43,262 nucleotides of DNA from assembly GCA_937957985.1 (NCBI GenBank), contig CALGOH010000179.1, forward strand, positions 1-43,262, written 5' to 3'. Position numbers and translations under genes: made by a program. Of this stretch, positions 1 through 10,239 are shown one piece after another. The stretch is from an uncultured Verrucomicrobiae bacterium (lineage in GTDB: Bacteria; Verrucomicrobiota; Verrucomicrobiia; Verrucomicrobiales; Akkermansiaceae). The notes beneath the pieces were generated by a model. That model had not been told where the DNA came from. It saw only the letters and a list, made by a program, of their open reading frames with translations, and did no database searches. Each line of letters begins with the position of its first letter. The first letter of the stretch is position 1.

Positions 1-692
1 AGAAGCGCTCCTTTCCCGCCGCCCTTTTCGACCTGCCCGCGCCCCCGCCTTCGCTGGAAAAGCTCGAGTGCCTCCACGTCTCCCAAAAGGGCTCCACGGC
101 CAAGGCCGCCTTCTTCGGGCCGGTCGACTTCGGCGTCGGCGGATCACCGACCGACAACCTGCTGGTCCTTTCCTTCGTCGGAAGCCAGGGACGCTGGCTC
201 TACGACAAGGCCGAATTCGTGAACCTGGCCGCCCTGCCGGAAGTCCGGAAGGAACTCGCCGCCGGCAAGCTCGACTACCTCAGGCAGAATCCCGAGTGCC
301 AGGCCAGCGGGGTGGTGCCGCCCACGCCGCCTCTCGTTCCGCCGGCGAAATACATCGCCAAGGTCTATGTCTTCTGCCCGGGCCGGGAGGTGCAGGTCCA
401 GGTCAACCGCGTCAGCCGCCACCAGTTCTCGAATGCCAAGGAGGCCGAGATCGTCGTCGGCGGCGCCCGCGACGGACGCAACGAGGTGACCTTCACCGCC
501 AAGCCGGTCAAGGGCGGCACCGGCAAGGAGGCCTTCGCCGTCCGGATCTATCTCATGTCCGAAATCCCCGGCACCAAGCCGATCATCGCCTACGAGTTCG
601 AGGCCAAGGAGGGCGAACCGGTGAAGGGCTTCGATTCCGGACATTTCGTCCTCGACGAGGCAACCGCGAGAAAGCTTATCCCCTTAAAAACA
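1..692 (+). CDS. Hypothetical protein, 5' end outside window, no stop before next gene
   Basis: The frame is open from the left edge (codons in phase from base 3), so the start is missing. About 230 residues are visible. I do not recognise the family. An N-terminal part of mixed sequence is followed by a proline-rich linker (VVPPTPPLVPP, near base 310-345) and a region rich in predicted beta strands (KYIAKVYVFCPGREVQVQV onward) that could be a beta-sandwich. No signal or membrane segment is visible in this part. Oddly, the frame has no stop codon and runs straight into the downstream gene at 693. Stops exist in the other two frames at 685-687 and 707-709. Either a stop was lost, a frameshift or sequence error is present, or the two are one fused protein. 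The end at 692 is my inference from the signal-peptide-like start at 693. Confidence 0.5.
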
Positions 693-1448
693 ATGAAAAA
701 CGACATTAATCACAGGATTTTCAAAACCATTCTCGCCGCGACCCTGGTCGCCGGCGCCCAGGCGGCGGATGGCCCGAGCGTGCGTCTGGTCCAGTATCAG
801 GCCGGCGCCGCCTTGTCCGACAAGGTGCCCTTCGACGTGAAACCCATGAATCACTCGTACGGAGCCAAGCTGGTGTTCCTGCTCGAGGGAGAGAACATGG
901 TGACGATCGCCGACGACTCGCTTGAGATCACCAGCATGACGGCCGCGGACGGATCGGAGCTGGTCTCGACCAAAGGTCGCGGCAATCCGGTCGAGCAGGG
1001 CTCGTTCCCGAAGGTTTCCGAAGACGGCACCATCGGCAGCTTCAGCGCCGAGATCCGCGGCGACATGATGGGCAAGCTCGAAGGCGCCAAGCTGGAGGGC
1101 AAGATCACGATCCGCACCGGCTCGGAATCCAAGGAACAGAACGTCAAGCTGAGCCTGGGCGACAAGGCGGTCGAAGTGGGTCCATTCAAGATCAGCGCCG
1201 AGGAATCCGAAGGTTTCGGCGGCAACAAGGGGCTCCAGGTGACCGTGATCGGCGACTATGAGAGCATCATCGAGCTTTCGGTCGAAGCGGACGGCAAGAA
1301 GCTCGATTCCGAAGGCAGCAGTTGGAGCGGCAAGCAGAAGAGCTTCAACTTCGCCGCCGTTGAGGCCAAGGCAGTGGATGTGACCCTGAGCTACTGGGTC
1401 GATCTCAAGGATGTCGAGGTGCCGCTAAAGCTCACGGTCGGAGAGTGA
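693..1448 (+). CDS. Exported beta-rich hypothetical protein
   Basis: This reads as a 251-residue protein. The ATG at 693 opens a convincing signal peptide: basic start MKNDINHRIFK, hydrophobic TILAATLVAGA, then a signal peptidase I site after AQA. The mature part is acidic and rich in short alternating strands, suggesting a periplasmic or surface beta-sandwich protein; no family is recognised. The start was chosen because of the signal peptide and the A-rich context just before the ATG; there is no clear Shine-Dalgarno sequence. It is in the same frame as the upstream gene with no stop between them, so a continuous fusion cannot be excluded, although an internal signal peptide makes that less likely. 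The gene ends in TGA and faces the convergent helicase gene across 156 bases. Confidence 0.65.
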   Translation: MKNDINHRIFKTILAATLVAGAQAADGPSVRLVQYQAGAALSDKVPFDVKPMNHSYGAKLVFLLEGENMVTIADDSLEITSMTAADGSELVSTKGRGNPVEQGSFPKVSEDGTIGSFSAEIRGDMMGKLEGAKLEGKITIRTGSESKEQNVKLSLGDKAVEVGPFKISAEESEGFGGNKGLQVTVIGDYESIIELSVEADGKKLDSEGSSWSGKQKSFNFAAVEAKAVDVTLSYWVDLKDVEVPLKLTVGE

Positions 1449-1604
1449 TCAGCGAGCGCCTGAAGGAGCGAATTGCCGGAAGCCCAGTGTTTTGGGTACG
1501 CCATCTTTAACTTGTAACAATACATGTAATGCGGAGTTGACAAGGTAGTGGTCCAGTTTGAAATCCCTGCTGCTCCCATCCGTGACTGTTCCCCGCCGTC
1601 CCCG

Positions 1605-4586
1605 CTAACCCACCAGATTCCGGAGATCGCCTGGGGACCATGAATCCTCAGCCGCTGAGGTTACGTTGGTTTCAGCCACTTCCATCAGCGACCGCTTCTG
1701 CTCCTGGATCCGCCGCACACGCTCCTCGACGGTGTCGCGAGCCAGCAGTCGATAGACGGTGACGGGCCTGGTCTGGCCGATGCGGTGGGCTCGGTCGGTG
1801 GCCTGGTTCTCGACGGCCGGATTCCACCACGGGTCCATGTGCACAACGGTGTCGGCCGCGGTGAGGTTGAGTCCGTAGCCGCCGGCCTTGAGGCTGATGA
1901 GGAACACGGCGGATCCCTTGCAGCCTTGGAAGCGCTCGACCAACCCGGCTCGATCACGCGTGCTTCCATCAAGGCGGAAGACGTGATCCACCGGAAAGCC
2001 CCCCGCCCCTTCCCAGTCCCGCAGGAAGCCGGCGAACTGGCTGAAGACGAGCGTCTTCCCACCCGACTCGTGGCGTTCCTCGAGCAGGCGTTGCACCCAC
2101 CCCACCTTGGCGGACTCGCCGCCTTCCTTTTCGTCGACGAGGCCGGGCGACAGGCAGATCTGCCGCAGGCGCAGCAGCAATGTGAGCAGGTGCATCCGGG
2201 CGGCGGCCTCCGACCCGATGGCATCGAGCTGCGCCAGACCGGCACTCGCGACGCCCTGATAGAGCCGACGGGCGTCGTCCGAGAGATCCAACCACTCGTC
2301 GATCACCAGCTTGTCAGGCAGCTCGGGCGCCACCTGCTCCTTGGTGCGGCGGAGGTAGTACGGCGAGATCCGCAGCGCCAGCCGACGCCTCGCCACGGGT
2401 CCGGCGTCGTCCCCGGCGTAGCGCCCGGCAAACTCATCGCGTGCGCCGAGGTAGCCGGGCGCCACGAATCGAAAGATGGACCAAAGGTCCTCCAGCCGGT
2501 TCTCGACCGGCGTGCCACTGAGCGCGAGACGGCGCCCGGCATCGAGCTTGGCGACCGACCGCGACAGTTGGCTGTCGGGATTGCGCAGCAGGCTCGCCTC
2601 GTCGCAGACCGCCAGATCGTAGCGATTCGCCAGGTGAAACGCCCGGTCCCGCTGAAAGGTTCCGTAGCTGGTCAGCAGCACCTCCGCATCCCGCGCCTCG
2701 TCCCGCAGCCGGTCACGCCCCGTGCCCGCGAAGCGACAAATCCGGAGCCCGGCCGCGAAAACCGACAGCTCCCGCTCCCAGTTCCCCAGCAGCGAGGTCG
2801 GCACGAGCAACAACACCTGAACCCTTCCAAGAGAGCGCTTCAACCACTCGCTTAAAGCAATGGTTTGAATCGTCTTCCCGAGTCCCATTTCGTCCCCCAG
2901 CAACGCACCGGATAGCTCGGTGAGCCGCTCGAACAACCAGCCGACACCTTCCTGCTGATAAGGTCGAAGATTGCCGTCGATGAGATCCTCTGGAATCGCA
3001 TGCAGTAGTTCTTTTTGCTCACTTACTGTCAGCTGTTTATCCCATTTTTTCTGATATTCTCGAAAAAGGAAATGCTGGGCTTTGGTGATCCTGAATTGCT
3101 GCTCTCCCGAGACCAGGCCGAGGTCGGCGAGCAGGGGTTCGACCACGTCGGTGGCCTCGCGCCGGATCACGACGACCGCGCCGTCGCGGGTGCGTGTCGA
3201 GCGTTCCCCCTTCCTCAGGATCGCCCGGATCTTCGACGGATCGAGGCGGCGTCCATCATCCGTTTGAAATGAAAGCTCGCAGGCAAGGCTCCCGCCTTCG
3301 GCGAGATCAAGGTGAGGCGAGACCACATGCAACCGCTCCATGACGTGCCGCAGTCTTTCGCCGATCACCACCGTGGCCTGGCGACGCATTTCGGACAATT
3401 CGTCGGCGAGCCACAGCGGAATCCGCCCGGGATCCCGCAGCCGGAACCGTCCCCCACCCCCGTCCCATCCGGTTCGGCGCAGCCGGTCGGCAATGGCCGT
3501 TTCCAACCCGCGATCGCGGACCTGCACCCGGTGTCCGTCGATCCGCGGCAAACCGGCGGCGGCGACCTCGGGGTCGGGATCGAAGTTTCCTCCCGGATAC
3601 CGGACCTCGACCATCGCATCGAGGGCGTTGAGCGATCCCTCCAGATGAATCCGATGCTCCGGAGTGGCGGCCTCGAAATGGAGTTTGCCGATCCATCCCG
3701 GCGCCGGATCGGCGAAGACATCCAGCCATGCCTCGATCTCCGTCAGGAAGCAATCGCGCTGAAGAAGCAGTTGGCCCGTGTCGCACAATTCCCGAAGCCG
3801 GTCCCGCCACGCGGCGGAAGGCGTGGCGACGGGCAGGCGGCCGATCAAGAGGGCGGCCGGATCTTCGACGACCGCGGCGGTCTCCTCGCCCAGGGCGAAG
3901 ACGCGGATCCGGCCCGGGGCGATGGAAAGACGCACGACGTCGTTGTCGATCCCGCTGTTCCCAAGGGCCAAGGGGTCGAGCGCCCCATCGGCGATCCGGA
4001 CCGGGAGTCCGCTTTCGAGCGAGACCCGTGGATGCCCGGCCAGCGATTCGAGCGCGGCGGCAAGGTCGCCGTCACGCACCTGCAGCAGGCCGGACGTTCC
4101 CGATCCATTGGCGGCGAGGAATCGTGCGAAGGACCGGTCGGCAGGAACCGGGGGATCGTCGGAAGATTCGAGACGCATCTGCAGGCGTCCGGCGGCCAGC
4201 ATGTCCGCGCATCGCTCCGGCAGCCGGACCTTCATCGCCACCACGTCGCCATCGGCCGTGTCCCCGGGTTCGGCGGCCGGTTCGACCGGAGCCTGCCGCA
4301 CCGGCAGCTCCGCTTGTTCTGTTAGAGAAGCCAGCGCCAGCGCCACGCCGTGCTCGCAGATCTCCCCGGTCGAGCGGTTGGTGGCGCATCCGCACTCCAC
4401 CGCGAGCAGCCCTCCCTCTTCCTTCGCCACGCAGCGGATGGGACGTTTCCCGCGGGAGAAGACACCGCTGACGATGCCGTCGCGGCGGCGAAGCGAGCGG
4501 ACCACGCCCTCCTCCACCATCTCCTTGCCGCGCTTGAAGGCCTGCCAGCCGGCCTGCCCGCGCACCCATGCTTCGGTCCATTCCAT
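1605..4586 (-). CDS. SWIM zinc finger SNF2-family DEAD/DEAH-like helicase
   Basis: A 993-residue Swi2/Snf2 ATPase, expected to translocate on double-stranded DNA or remodel nucleoprotein complexes such as stalled RNA polymerase, using ATP. An intact SWIM zinc motif (CGC...CEH, CxCx9CxH) lies near residues 65-80. A long middle region follows, then the helicase core: Walker A DEMGLGKT near 565, a motif II of unusual form DEAS, the SGTPVENR motif, and the C-terminal RecA lobe with SLKAGGYGLNLT near 905 and DRAHRIGQ. I chose the ATG at 4586 because it begins just before the conserved SWIM region; the open frame upstream overlaps the divergent parA gene in antisense. Ends in TAG. The parA start lies 69 bases away in the opposite direction, so the promoters must be interleaved. 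Confidence 0.9.
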   Translation of the reverse strand: MEWTEAWVRGQAGWQAFKRGKEMVEEGVVRSLRRRDGIVSGVFSRGKRPIRCVAKEEGGLLAVECGCATNRSTGEICEHGVALALASLTEQAELPVRQAPVEPAAEPGDTADGDVVAMKVRLPERCADMLAAGRLQMRLESSDDPPVPADRSFARFLAANGSGTSGLLQVRDGDLAAALESLAGHPRVSLESGLPVRIADGALDPLALGNSGIDNDVVRLSIAPGRIRVFALGEETAAVVEDPAALLIGRLPVATPSAAWRDRLRELCDTGQLLLQRDCFLTEIEAWLDVFADPAPGWIGKLHFEAATPEHRIHLEGSLNALDAMVEVRYPGGNFDPDPEVAAAGLPRIDGHRVQVRDRGLETAIADRLRRTGWDGGGGRFRLRDPGRIPLWLADELSEMRRQATVVIGERLRHVMERLHVVSPHLDLAEGGSLACELSFQTDDGRRLDPSKIRAILRKGERSTRTRDGAVVVIRREATDVVEPLLADLGLVSGEQQFRITKAQHFLFREYQKKWDKQLTVSEQKELLHAIPEDLIDGNLRPYQQEGVGWLFERLTELSGALLGDEMGLGKTIQTIALSEWLKRSLGRVQVLLLVPTSLLGNWERELSVFAAGLRICRFAGTGRDRLRDEARDAEVLLTSYGTFQRDRAFHLANRYDLAVCDEASLLRNPDSQLSRSVAKLDAGRRLALSGTPVENRLEDLWSIFRFVAPGYLGARDEFAGRYAGDDAGPVARRRLALRISPYYLRRTKEQVAPELPDKLVIDEWLDLSDDARRLYQGVASAGLAQLDAIGSEAAARMHLLTLLLRLRQICLSPGLVDEKEGGESAKVGWVQRLLEERHESGGKTLVFSQFAGFLRDWEGAGGFPVDHVFRLDGSTRDRAGLVERFQGCKGSAVFLISLKAGGYGLNLTAADTVVHMDPWWNPAVENQATDRAHRIGQTRPVTVYRLLARDTVEERVRRIQEQKRSLMEVAETNVTSAAEDSWSPGDLRNLVG

Positions 4587-4655
4587 CGGTTTTTGTTTTG
4601 CCACTTCGGCCCGGGGCCGGAACACTCCTTCGCCTGCCGGGCACGGACGAGCCAG

Positions 4656-5450
4656 ATGAAAGTCATCGCGATCGGGAATCAAAAGGGAGGAGTCGGCAAG
4701 ACCACGACCGCGCTGAACCTGTCCGCCGCCCTCGCCTTGCGCGGCCAGCGCATCCTGCTCGTCGATCTCGACCCGCAGGCCAACACCACCAGCGGCCTCG
4801 GCCTCGAGGTGGAGGGAGACGACTCGGTCTACCCCGCCCTGCTCGGCCACGCCGACGTGCGCGACAAGATCCGCGACTCGGGCCGCGAGCGGCTTTCGGT
4901 GATCCCGGCCCACATGGACCTCGCCGGGGTGGAGATCGAACTCGCGCGCAGCGACGACCACCTCGTGCGCCTGCGGCAGCACCTCCAGGGCTTGAAGCCG
5001 AACGACCTCTTCGAGTTCTGCATCCTCGACACCCCTCCCTCGCTGGGCGTGCTGATGACCTCGGCGCTGGCGGCGGCGGATGAGATCCTGATCCCGCTGC
5101 AATGTGAATGGTACGGCCTGGAGGGGCTGGCGAAGATCGTGCACGTGATCGACCAGATCCGCGACTCCGGGGCGAATCCCGACATCCTGCTCGAGGGCAT
5201 CGTGATGACCATGTTCGACGGTCGCACGAACCTCGCCCGGCAGGTGGTCGACGAGGTCGGAAACTACTTTCCCGAGCAGCTCTACAAGGCGGTCATCCCG
5301 CGCACGATCCGGATCGGCGAGGCGCCGAGCCATTCGCGGACGATTTTCGAGCACGACCCCCACGGCACCGGTGCCACGGCCTACATGGCGCTGGCCGAGG
5401 AATTCCTCGCCCGCCACGGCAGGCCGGTCGAAATCGCGACCGGGGTCTGA
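4656..5450 (+). CDS. parA: ParA/Soj-family chromosome-partitioning ATPase
   Basis: A 264-residue deviant Walker ATPase of the ParA/Soj family, which normally binds DNA non-specifically in its ATP form and positions a ParB-parS complex. The deviant Walker A KGGVGKTT sits at residues 10-17 with the signature lysine at its start. The DLDPQANTT motif follows, and the Walker B-like ILDTPPSLG is near residue 125. Length is normal for chromosomal ParA. The ATG at 4656 starts directly at the conserved MKVIAIGNQKGG N-terminus; no strong Shine-Dalgarno sequence is seen. No parB follows: the next gene is mreB after a terminator, so the partner must lie elsewhere or this ATPase positions other cargo. The symbol denotes the family; orphan ParA-like proteins can have other roles. 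Confidence 0.88.
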   Translation: MKVIAIGNQKGGVGKTTTALNLSAALALRGQRILLVDLDPQANTTSGLGLEVEGDDSVYPALLGHADVRDKIRDSGRERLSVIPAHMDLAGVEIELARSDDHLVRLRQHLQGLKPNDLFEFCILDTPPSLGVLMTSALAAADEILIPLQCEWYGLEGLAKIVHVIDQIRDSGANPDILLEGIVMTMFDGRTNLARQVVDEVGNYFPEQLYKAVIPRTIRIGEAPSHSRTIFEHDPHGTGATAYMALAEEFLARHGRPVEIATGV

Positions 5451-5549
5451 TGCGGCTTCTGGAGTGCGGCCCGGCCGGAAGCCGCTGGAAACCATGCAGC
5501 CACGGGGATATCCGCTTGACCCCCGAGCGTCGGGCTCCGCATATTTCCG

Positions 5550-5583
5550 CCCCTCCCGGGACGCTCCCGAGGAGGGGATTTTT
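5550..5583 (+). terminator. Rho-independent terminator after parA
   Basis: CCCCTCC CGGGA / TCCCG A GGAGGGG forms a 12-base-pair stem with one bulged A and a three-base loop, followed by ATTTTT. It lies 100 bases after the parA stop and 47 bases before mreB, separating the two transcription units. Confidence 0.8.
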
Positions 5584-5629
5584 CATGCTTTGATCGCATT
5601 CCCGCGGTCGGGCGACGCTAATCAAACGA

Positions 5630-6658
<1,029 letters not shown>

Positions 6659-6674
6659 CCCCGCCCCGTTTCCC

Positions 6675-7487
6675 ATGAAGCCGCTCAACCTGCTGGCCCT
6701 GTTGGTCTTCCTCGGAGGACTGACGTGGGCGCTGACGCGCAGCGAGCGGAGCGTGCGGGAGATCCAGGCCACGTATTACCGGGCCATCTCCCCCTTCCTC
6801 ACCGTCGGCTCCGCGCTCGAGACCCGGGCGCGGGAGTTTCTCGATGAGGTCGAGCATTCCAAGATGCTCGAGGCCGAGGTCGAAGCGATGCGCGAGGACT
6901 TCGGCAGGCTGAAGCTCATTGAATCGCAGTTCCGCAAGGTCGAAGCCGAGAACGCCACGCTGCGGCGGGCGCTCGACTTCCAGGAGCGGACCCGGTTCGA
7001 GGTCGTCGCGGCGCGGGTCACCCGCCGCCAGCCGGCCACCTGGTGGCAGACGGTCGAGATCGACCGCGGAGAGGACTCCGGCATCGCCACCGCCTACACG
7101 GTTGTCACCGACCAAGGTCTGGTCGGGAAGATCGACCGGTTGGGAGACCACCGTTCCACGGTGTTGCTGCTGACCGATGAAGCTTGTCAGGTTTCCGCCA
7201 AGGTCGAGGGCAGTCCCGAAGTCGGGATCGTCCAGGGCCAGCGGGAACAGTTCGGCGGGGCTCCCCGGCTCCGTCTCCGTTTCCTTTCCCGCGACGCCCG
7301 TCTCCGCGAGGGCATGCGGGTGTTTTCGACCGGCCGTGGCGGCCTGTTTCCCGCCGATCTCCTGCTCGGGGAGATCGATCGCGTGGAACCGGGTCCGCTG
7401 GCCTCCGAGGCCATCGTTCGCCCGTCGGTCGATTTCCAAAATCTGGGAACGGTGTTCGTGCTCACCCCCCAGAAGGAGGAATCGTGA
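6675..7487 (+). CDS. mreC: Rod shape-determining protein MreC
   Basis: A 270-residue periplasmic elongasome scaffold anchored in the inner membrane. A single N-terminal membrane segment (about residues 4-20) is followed by a charged coiled coil (about 50-95, rich in E/K/R with repeated leucines). Two beta-rich domains follow, starting at VVAARVTRRQP and including the typical MreC sequence VTDQGLVGKID. MreC links MreB/MreD to PBP2, whose gene is two places downstream. The stop overlaps the mreD start (GTGA), indicating translational coupling. Confidence 0.94.
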   Translation: MKPLNLLALLVFLGGLTWALTRSERSVREIQATYYRAISPFLTVGSALETRAREFLDEVEHSKMLEAEVEAMREDFGRLKLIESQFRKVEAENATLRRALDFQERTRFEVVAARVTRRQPATWWQTVEIDRGEDSGIATAYTVVTDQGLVGKIDRLGDHRSTVLLLTDEACQVSAKVEGSPEVGIVQGQREQFGGAPRLRLRFLSRDARLREGMRVFSTGRGGLFPADLLLGEIDRVEPGPLASEAIVRPSVDFQNLGTVFVLTPQKEES

Positions 7488-8074
7488 TCCGCTACACCGC
7501 GTCGCTCGTCCTCCTGGTGCTGCTGGCCGTCATCGTCCAGCAGTTCATCCCGGCCTTCACCCCGCTGTTCGGCTCGCGGCTGATGCTGGTGGTGCTCGTC
7601 TTCCTCTGCTCGGCGAGCACGGTGCCGGCACCGGTGATGCTGATGCTCGCCTTCCTCTGCGGCTTCCTCACCGACGCCGAGAACGCGATCGGCCCCCATG
7701 GCGGCGACCCCGAGGTCTATACCCGGCCGGTCGAGCCGCTGCGCTTCGGCTACTCGATCGCGCTCTATGCGGCGCTGGGTTTCCTGATGCAGGGGATCCA
7801 GCCGCTCTTCCGCCAGGGCAAGTGGCAGTTCTCCGCCATCCTTTCCGGGATTGCGGTCTTCCTTTACCTTCTCGTCGAGTACCTGCTGATCAATTTCGTC
7901 CGCGGCGGCTTTTCCTTCAACCGCTGGACCTTCCTGCGGATCGCGTTCTCGTCCGGCATCACCATGCTGCTCTCGCCGCTCGTCTTCTGGCTGCTGTTCC
8001 AGTTGGCGGACCGCAGCCGCTACACGATCCGCTTCGACGGCATCCGCCGCCGCAAGCGCCAGCCCGCCTTCTGA
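7484..8074 (+). CDS. mreD: Rod shape-determining protein MreD
   Basis: A 196-residue multi-spanning inner-membrane protein with about five to six hydrophobic segments, the usual size and hydropathy of MreD. Sequence identity in this family is low, so the call rests on position between mreC and mrdA as well as membrane topology. The start is GTG at 7484, overlapping the mreC stop codon. It is preceded by AAGGAGG, one of the best ribosome-binding sites in the window, which supports this start over any upstream one. The C-terminus is strongly basic (RRRKRQ), consistent with a cytoplasmic tail. Confidence 0.88.
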   Translation: MIRYTASLVLLVLLAVIVQQFIPAFTPLFGSRLMLVVLVFLCSASTVPAPVMLMLAFLCGFLTDAENAIGPHGGDPEVYTRPVEPLRFGYSIALYAALGFLMQGIQPLFRQGKWQFSAILSGIAVFLYLLVEYLLINFVRGGFSFNRWTFLRIAFSSGITMLLSPLVFWLLFQLADRSRYTIRFDGIRRRKRQPAF

Positions 8075-8078
8075 AACC

Positions 8079-10217
8079 ATGGAACCGCGCCACGGACTCC
8101 GCATCGTCCTCCTCACCGTGCTGGTGCTGGTGGGCTTCGGCGCGCTGTTGTCGCGGCTCTACGATTTTCAGATCACCGACCGGACCCACTACCAGTCGCT
8201 GGTGCCCGGCGACCGCGAGGTGACCGTCCGCGAGCCCGGCATCCGCGGCGCGATCCTCGACCGCCACGGCGTCGAACTCGCACGCAACCGGCGCAACTAC
8301 GAGGTCTACTTCGACCTCGAGGAAATCCACAAGTCGTACACCCGGCAGCACGAGGAGGATGCCAAGCGCACGGTGCTCGGCAGCGAGGGCGGCATGCCGC
8401 GGGTCAAGCAGGAGACCGACATCGCCCGCATCGTCAATACCTGGATCATCCCCAAGCTCGCCGAGCTCGGCGTCGCGCGAAACTACAGCGCCGCGGCCTT
8501 GCGCACGCACTTCGTCACCCACCGCGGGCTGGTCCCCTTCTCCTACAACACCGAGCTCGACTACGACCAGTTCGCCCGTCTCGCCGAGCACAGCGTCGAG
8601 GTGCCGGGCGTCTATCTCGACGTCCGCCCGCAGCGCGAATACCCCTACGACGCGCTCGCCTCGCACATCCTCGGCTACACCCAGCCATGGGAAAAGGGCG
8701 ACATCCCCGAGGAAGCCAAGCGGCAGTTCGACCACTACATCGGCGAGGAGAAGGGCAAGGCCGGGATCGAGGCGACCTTCGACGACCTGCTCCGCGGACC
8801 CGCCGGCAGCCGCAAGCTGGTGAAGAACGAGAAGGGCCACATCACCGGCATGATCGACTACCGCCCGCCGCAGGAAGGCGCGGACGTAACGCTGACGATC
8901 GACGCCCGCGCGCAGTATCTCGTTTCGAACGTTCTGCGCCGCGCCGGCCGCGCGGCGGGCGTGGTCATCGACGTGCGCACCGGCGAGATCCTCGCCATGG
9001 CGTCGGTGCCCGACTACGACCCCAACGACTTCATCCCGCGCATCGATGCCGAGGTGTGGAAGGACTACACGAGCAACCCGACCTCGCCGCTCACCGACCG
9101 CTGCATCGCCGGCTTCGCGCCCGGCTCGACCTTCAAGCTCGGCACCGCCGTCGCCGGCGCGCTCAACGGCTATGCCGGGCACAGCTATTCCTGCTCCGGT
9201 TCGGTTTCCTACGGCAGCTACCAGCCCCGCTGCTGGCTGCGCTCGGGTCATGGAACCCTCAGCCTGTCCTCCGCCATCCAGCGTTCCTGCAATCCGTACT
9301 TCTTCCGGCTCAGCAACCAGCTCGGGGCCGAGCGCATGGTCACCGCGCTCACCATGCTCGGCTACGGCCAGCCGACCGGCATTCCGGTCCCGAACGAAAG
9401 CGGCGGCATCTTCGCCGGCTCCAAGTCGTGGCGCGCGGCCAACCGCGACGTCACCATCACCCCCGCCACCCTCGCCCAGCTCTCGATCGGCCAGGGCGAC
9501 ACCCTCGCCACGCCGATGCAGCTCTGCGCGATGGTCTCCGCCATCGCCAACGGCGGACGCTACTACCAGCCGCGCCTCGTGAAGTCGGCGGTCCTGCCCG
9601 ACGGCACCGTGCTCGTCGAGGACCGCCCCACGCTCAAGGTCGACCTCATCCGCGAGGGCATGAAGCCGGCCGATCTGGAAAAGATCCGCCTCGGCATGTG
9701 GAAGGCGGTCAACGAACCCGGCGGCACCGCCGGCCGGGCCCGCATTCCCGACGTGGAGGTCGCGGCCAAGACCGGCACCGCCCAGGTCAACCCGGTCCTC
9801 AACACCCACAACGCGTGGACCGTCGCCTTCGCCCCGTTCGACGAGCCCCGCTACGCCATCTGCGTGCTCGTCGAGAACGGCAAGTCCGGCGGCGCGGTCT
9901 GCGGCCCGCTGGTGCACCTCATCCTGCGCGGCCTGCTCGCACGCGACGACGGCATGCGCCTGCCCCTCTCGAAGCTATCCCCCGTGCGCGGAAACAAGGA
10001 TCCGATCCCGCAGATCGATCTCCCCGAGGACGTGCTCGCCGCCATCGATGTCTCCGACGCCGGCGAAACCGGCGACGAGGCCGCGGCCCCGGTGGCCGTC
10101 CGGCCGGCGGTCGACCTGCCGTCCGAGGAACCCGTCACCCCCGAACCCGTGATCACCCCCGAAGTCGACGAGGAAGGCTCCGTTGTTCCGCGAGCCATCC
10201 CCGTCGAGGAACCCTGA
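8079..10217 (+). CDS. mrdA: Penicillin-binding protein 2 (elongation transpeptidase)
   Basis: A 712-residue class B penicillin-binding protein that crosslinks peptidoglycan during cell elongation. One N-terminal membrane anchor (about residues 8-26) precedes the dimerisation/pedestal region (RGAILDRHG, the usual PBP2 start of the fold). The transpeptidase domain follows, with active-site Ser350 in STFK, the SCN triad at 403-405 and KTGTA starting at Lys564. The C-terminus carries an extra tail of about 90 residues, acidic and rich in proline, valine and glutamate, beyond the enzyme domain; this is longer than in E. coli PBP2. It lies four bases after mreD. rodA, which encodes its usual glycosyltransferase partner, is not in the window. 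Confidence 0.95.
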   Translation: MEPRHGLRIVLLTVLVLVGFGALLSRLYDFQITDRTHYQSLVPGDREVTVREPGIRGAILDRHGVELARNRRNYEVYFDLEEIHKSYTRQHEEDAKRTVLGSEGGMPRVKQETDIARIVNTWIIPKLAELGVARNYSAAALRTHFVTHRGLVPFSYNTELDYDQFARLAEHSVEVPGVYLDVRPQREYPYDALASHILGYTQPWEKGDIPEEAKRQFDHYIGEEKGKAGIEATFDDLLRGPAGSRKLVKNEKGHITGMIDYRPPQEGADVTLTIDARAQYLVSNVLRRAGRAAGVVIDVRTGEILAMASVPDYDPNDFIPRIDAEVWKDYTSNPTSPLTDRCIAGFAPGSTFKLGTAVAGALNGYAGHSYSCSGSVSYGSYQPRCWLRSGHGTLSLSSAIQRSCNPYFFRLSNQLGAERMVTALTMLGYGQPTGIPVPNESGGIFAGSKSWRAANRDVTITPATLAQLSIGQGDTLATPMQLCAMVSAIANGGRYYQPRLVKSAVLPDGTVLVEDRPTLKVDLIREGMKPADLEKIRLGMWKAVNEPGGTAGRARIPDVEVAAKTGTAQVNPVLNTHNAWTVAFAPFDEPRYAICVLVENGKSGGAVCGPLVHLILRGLLARDDGMRLPLSKLSPVRGNKDPIPQIDLPEDVLAAIDVSDAGETGDEAAAPVAVRPAVDLPSEEPVTPEPVITPEVDEEGSVVPRAIPVEEP

Positions 10218-10239
10218 AACCTCTCATCCGAAAACCATC

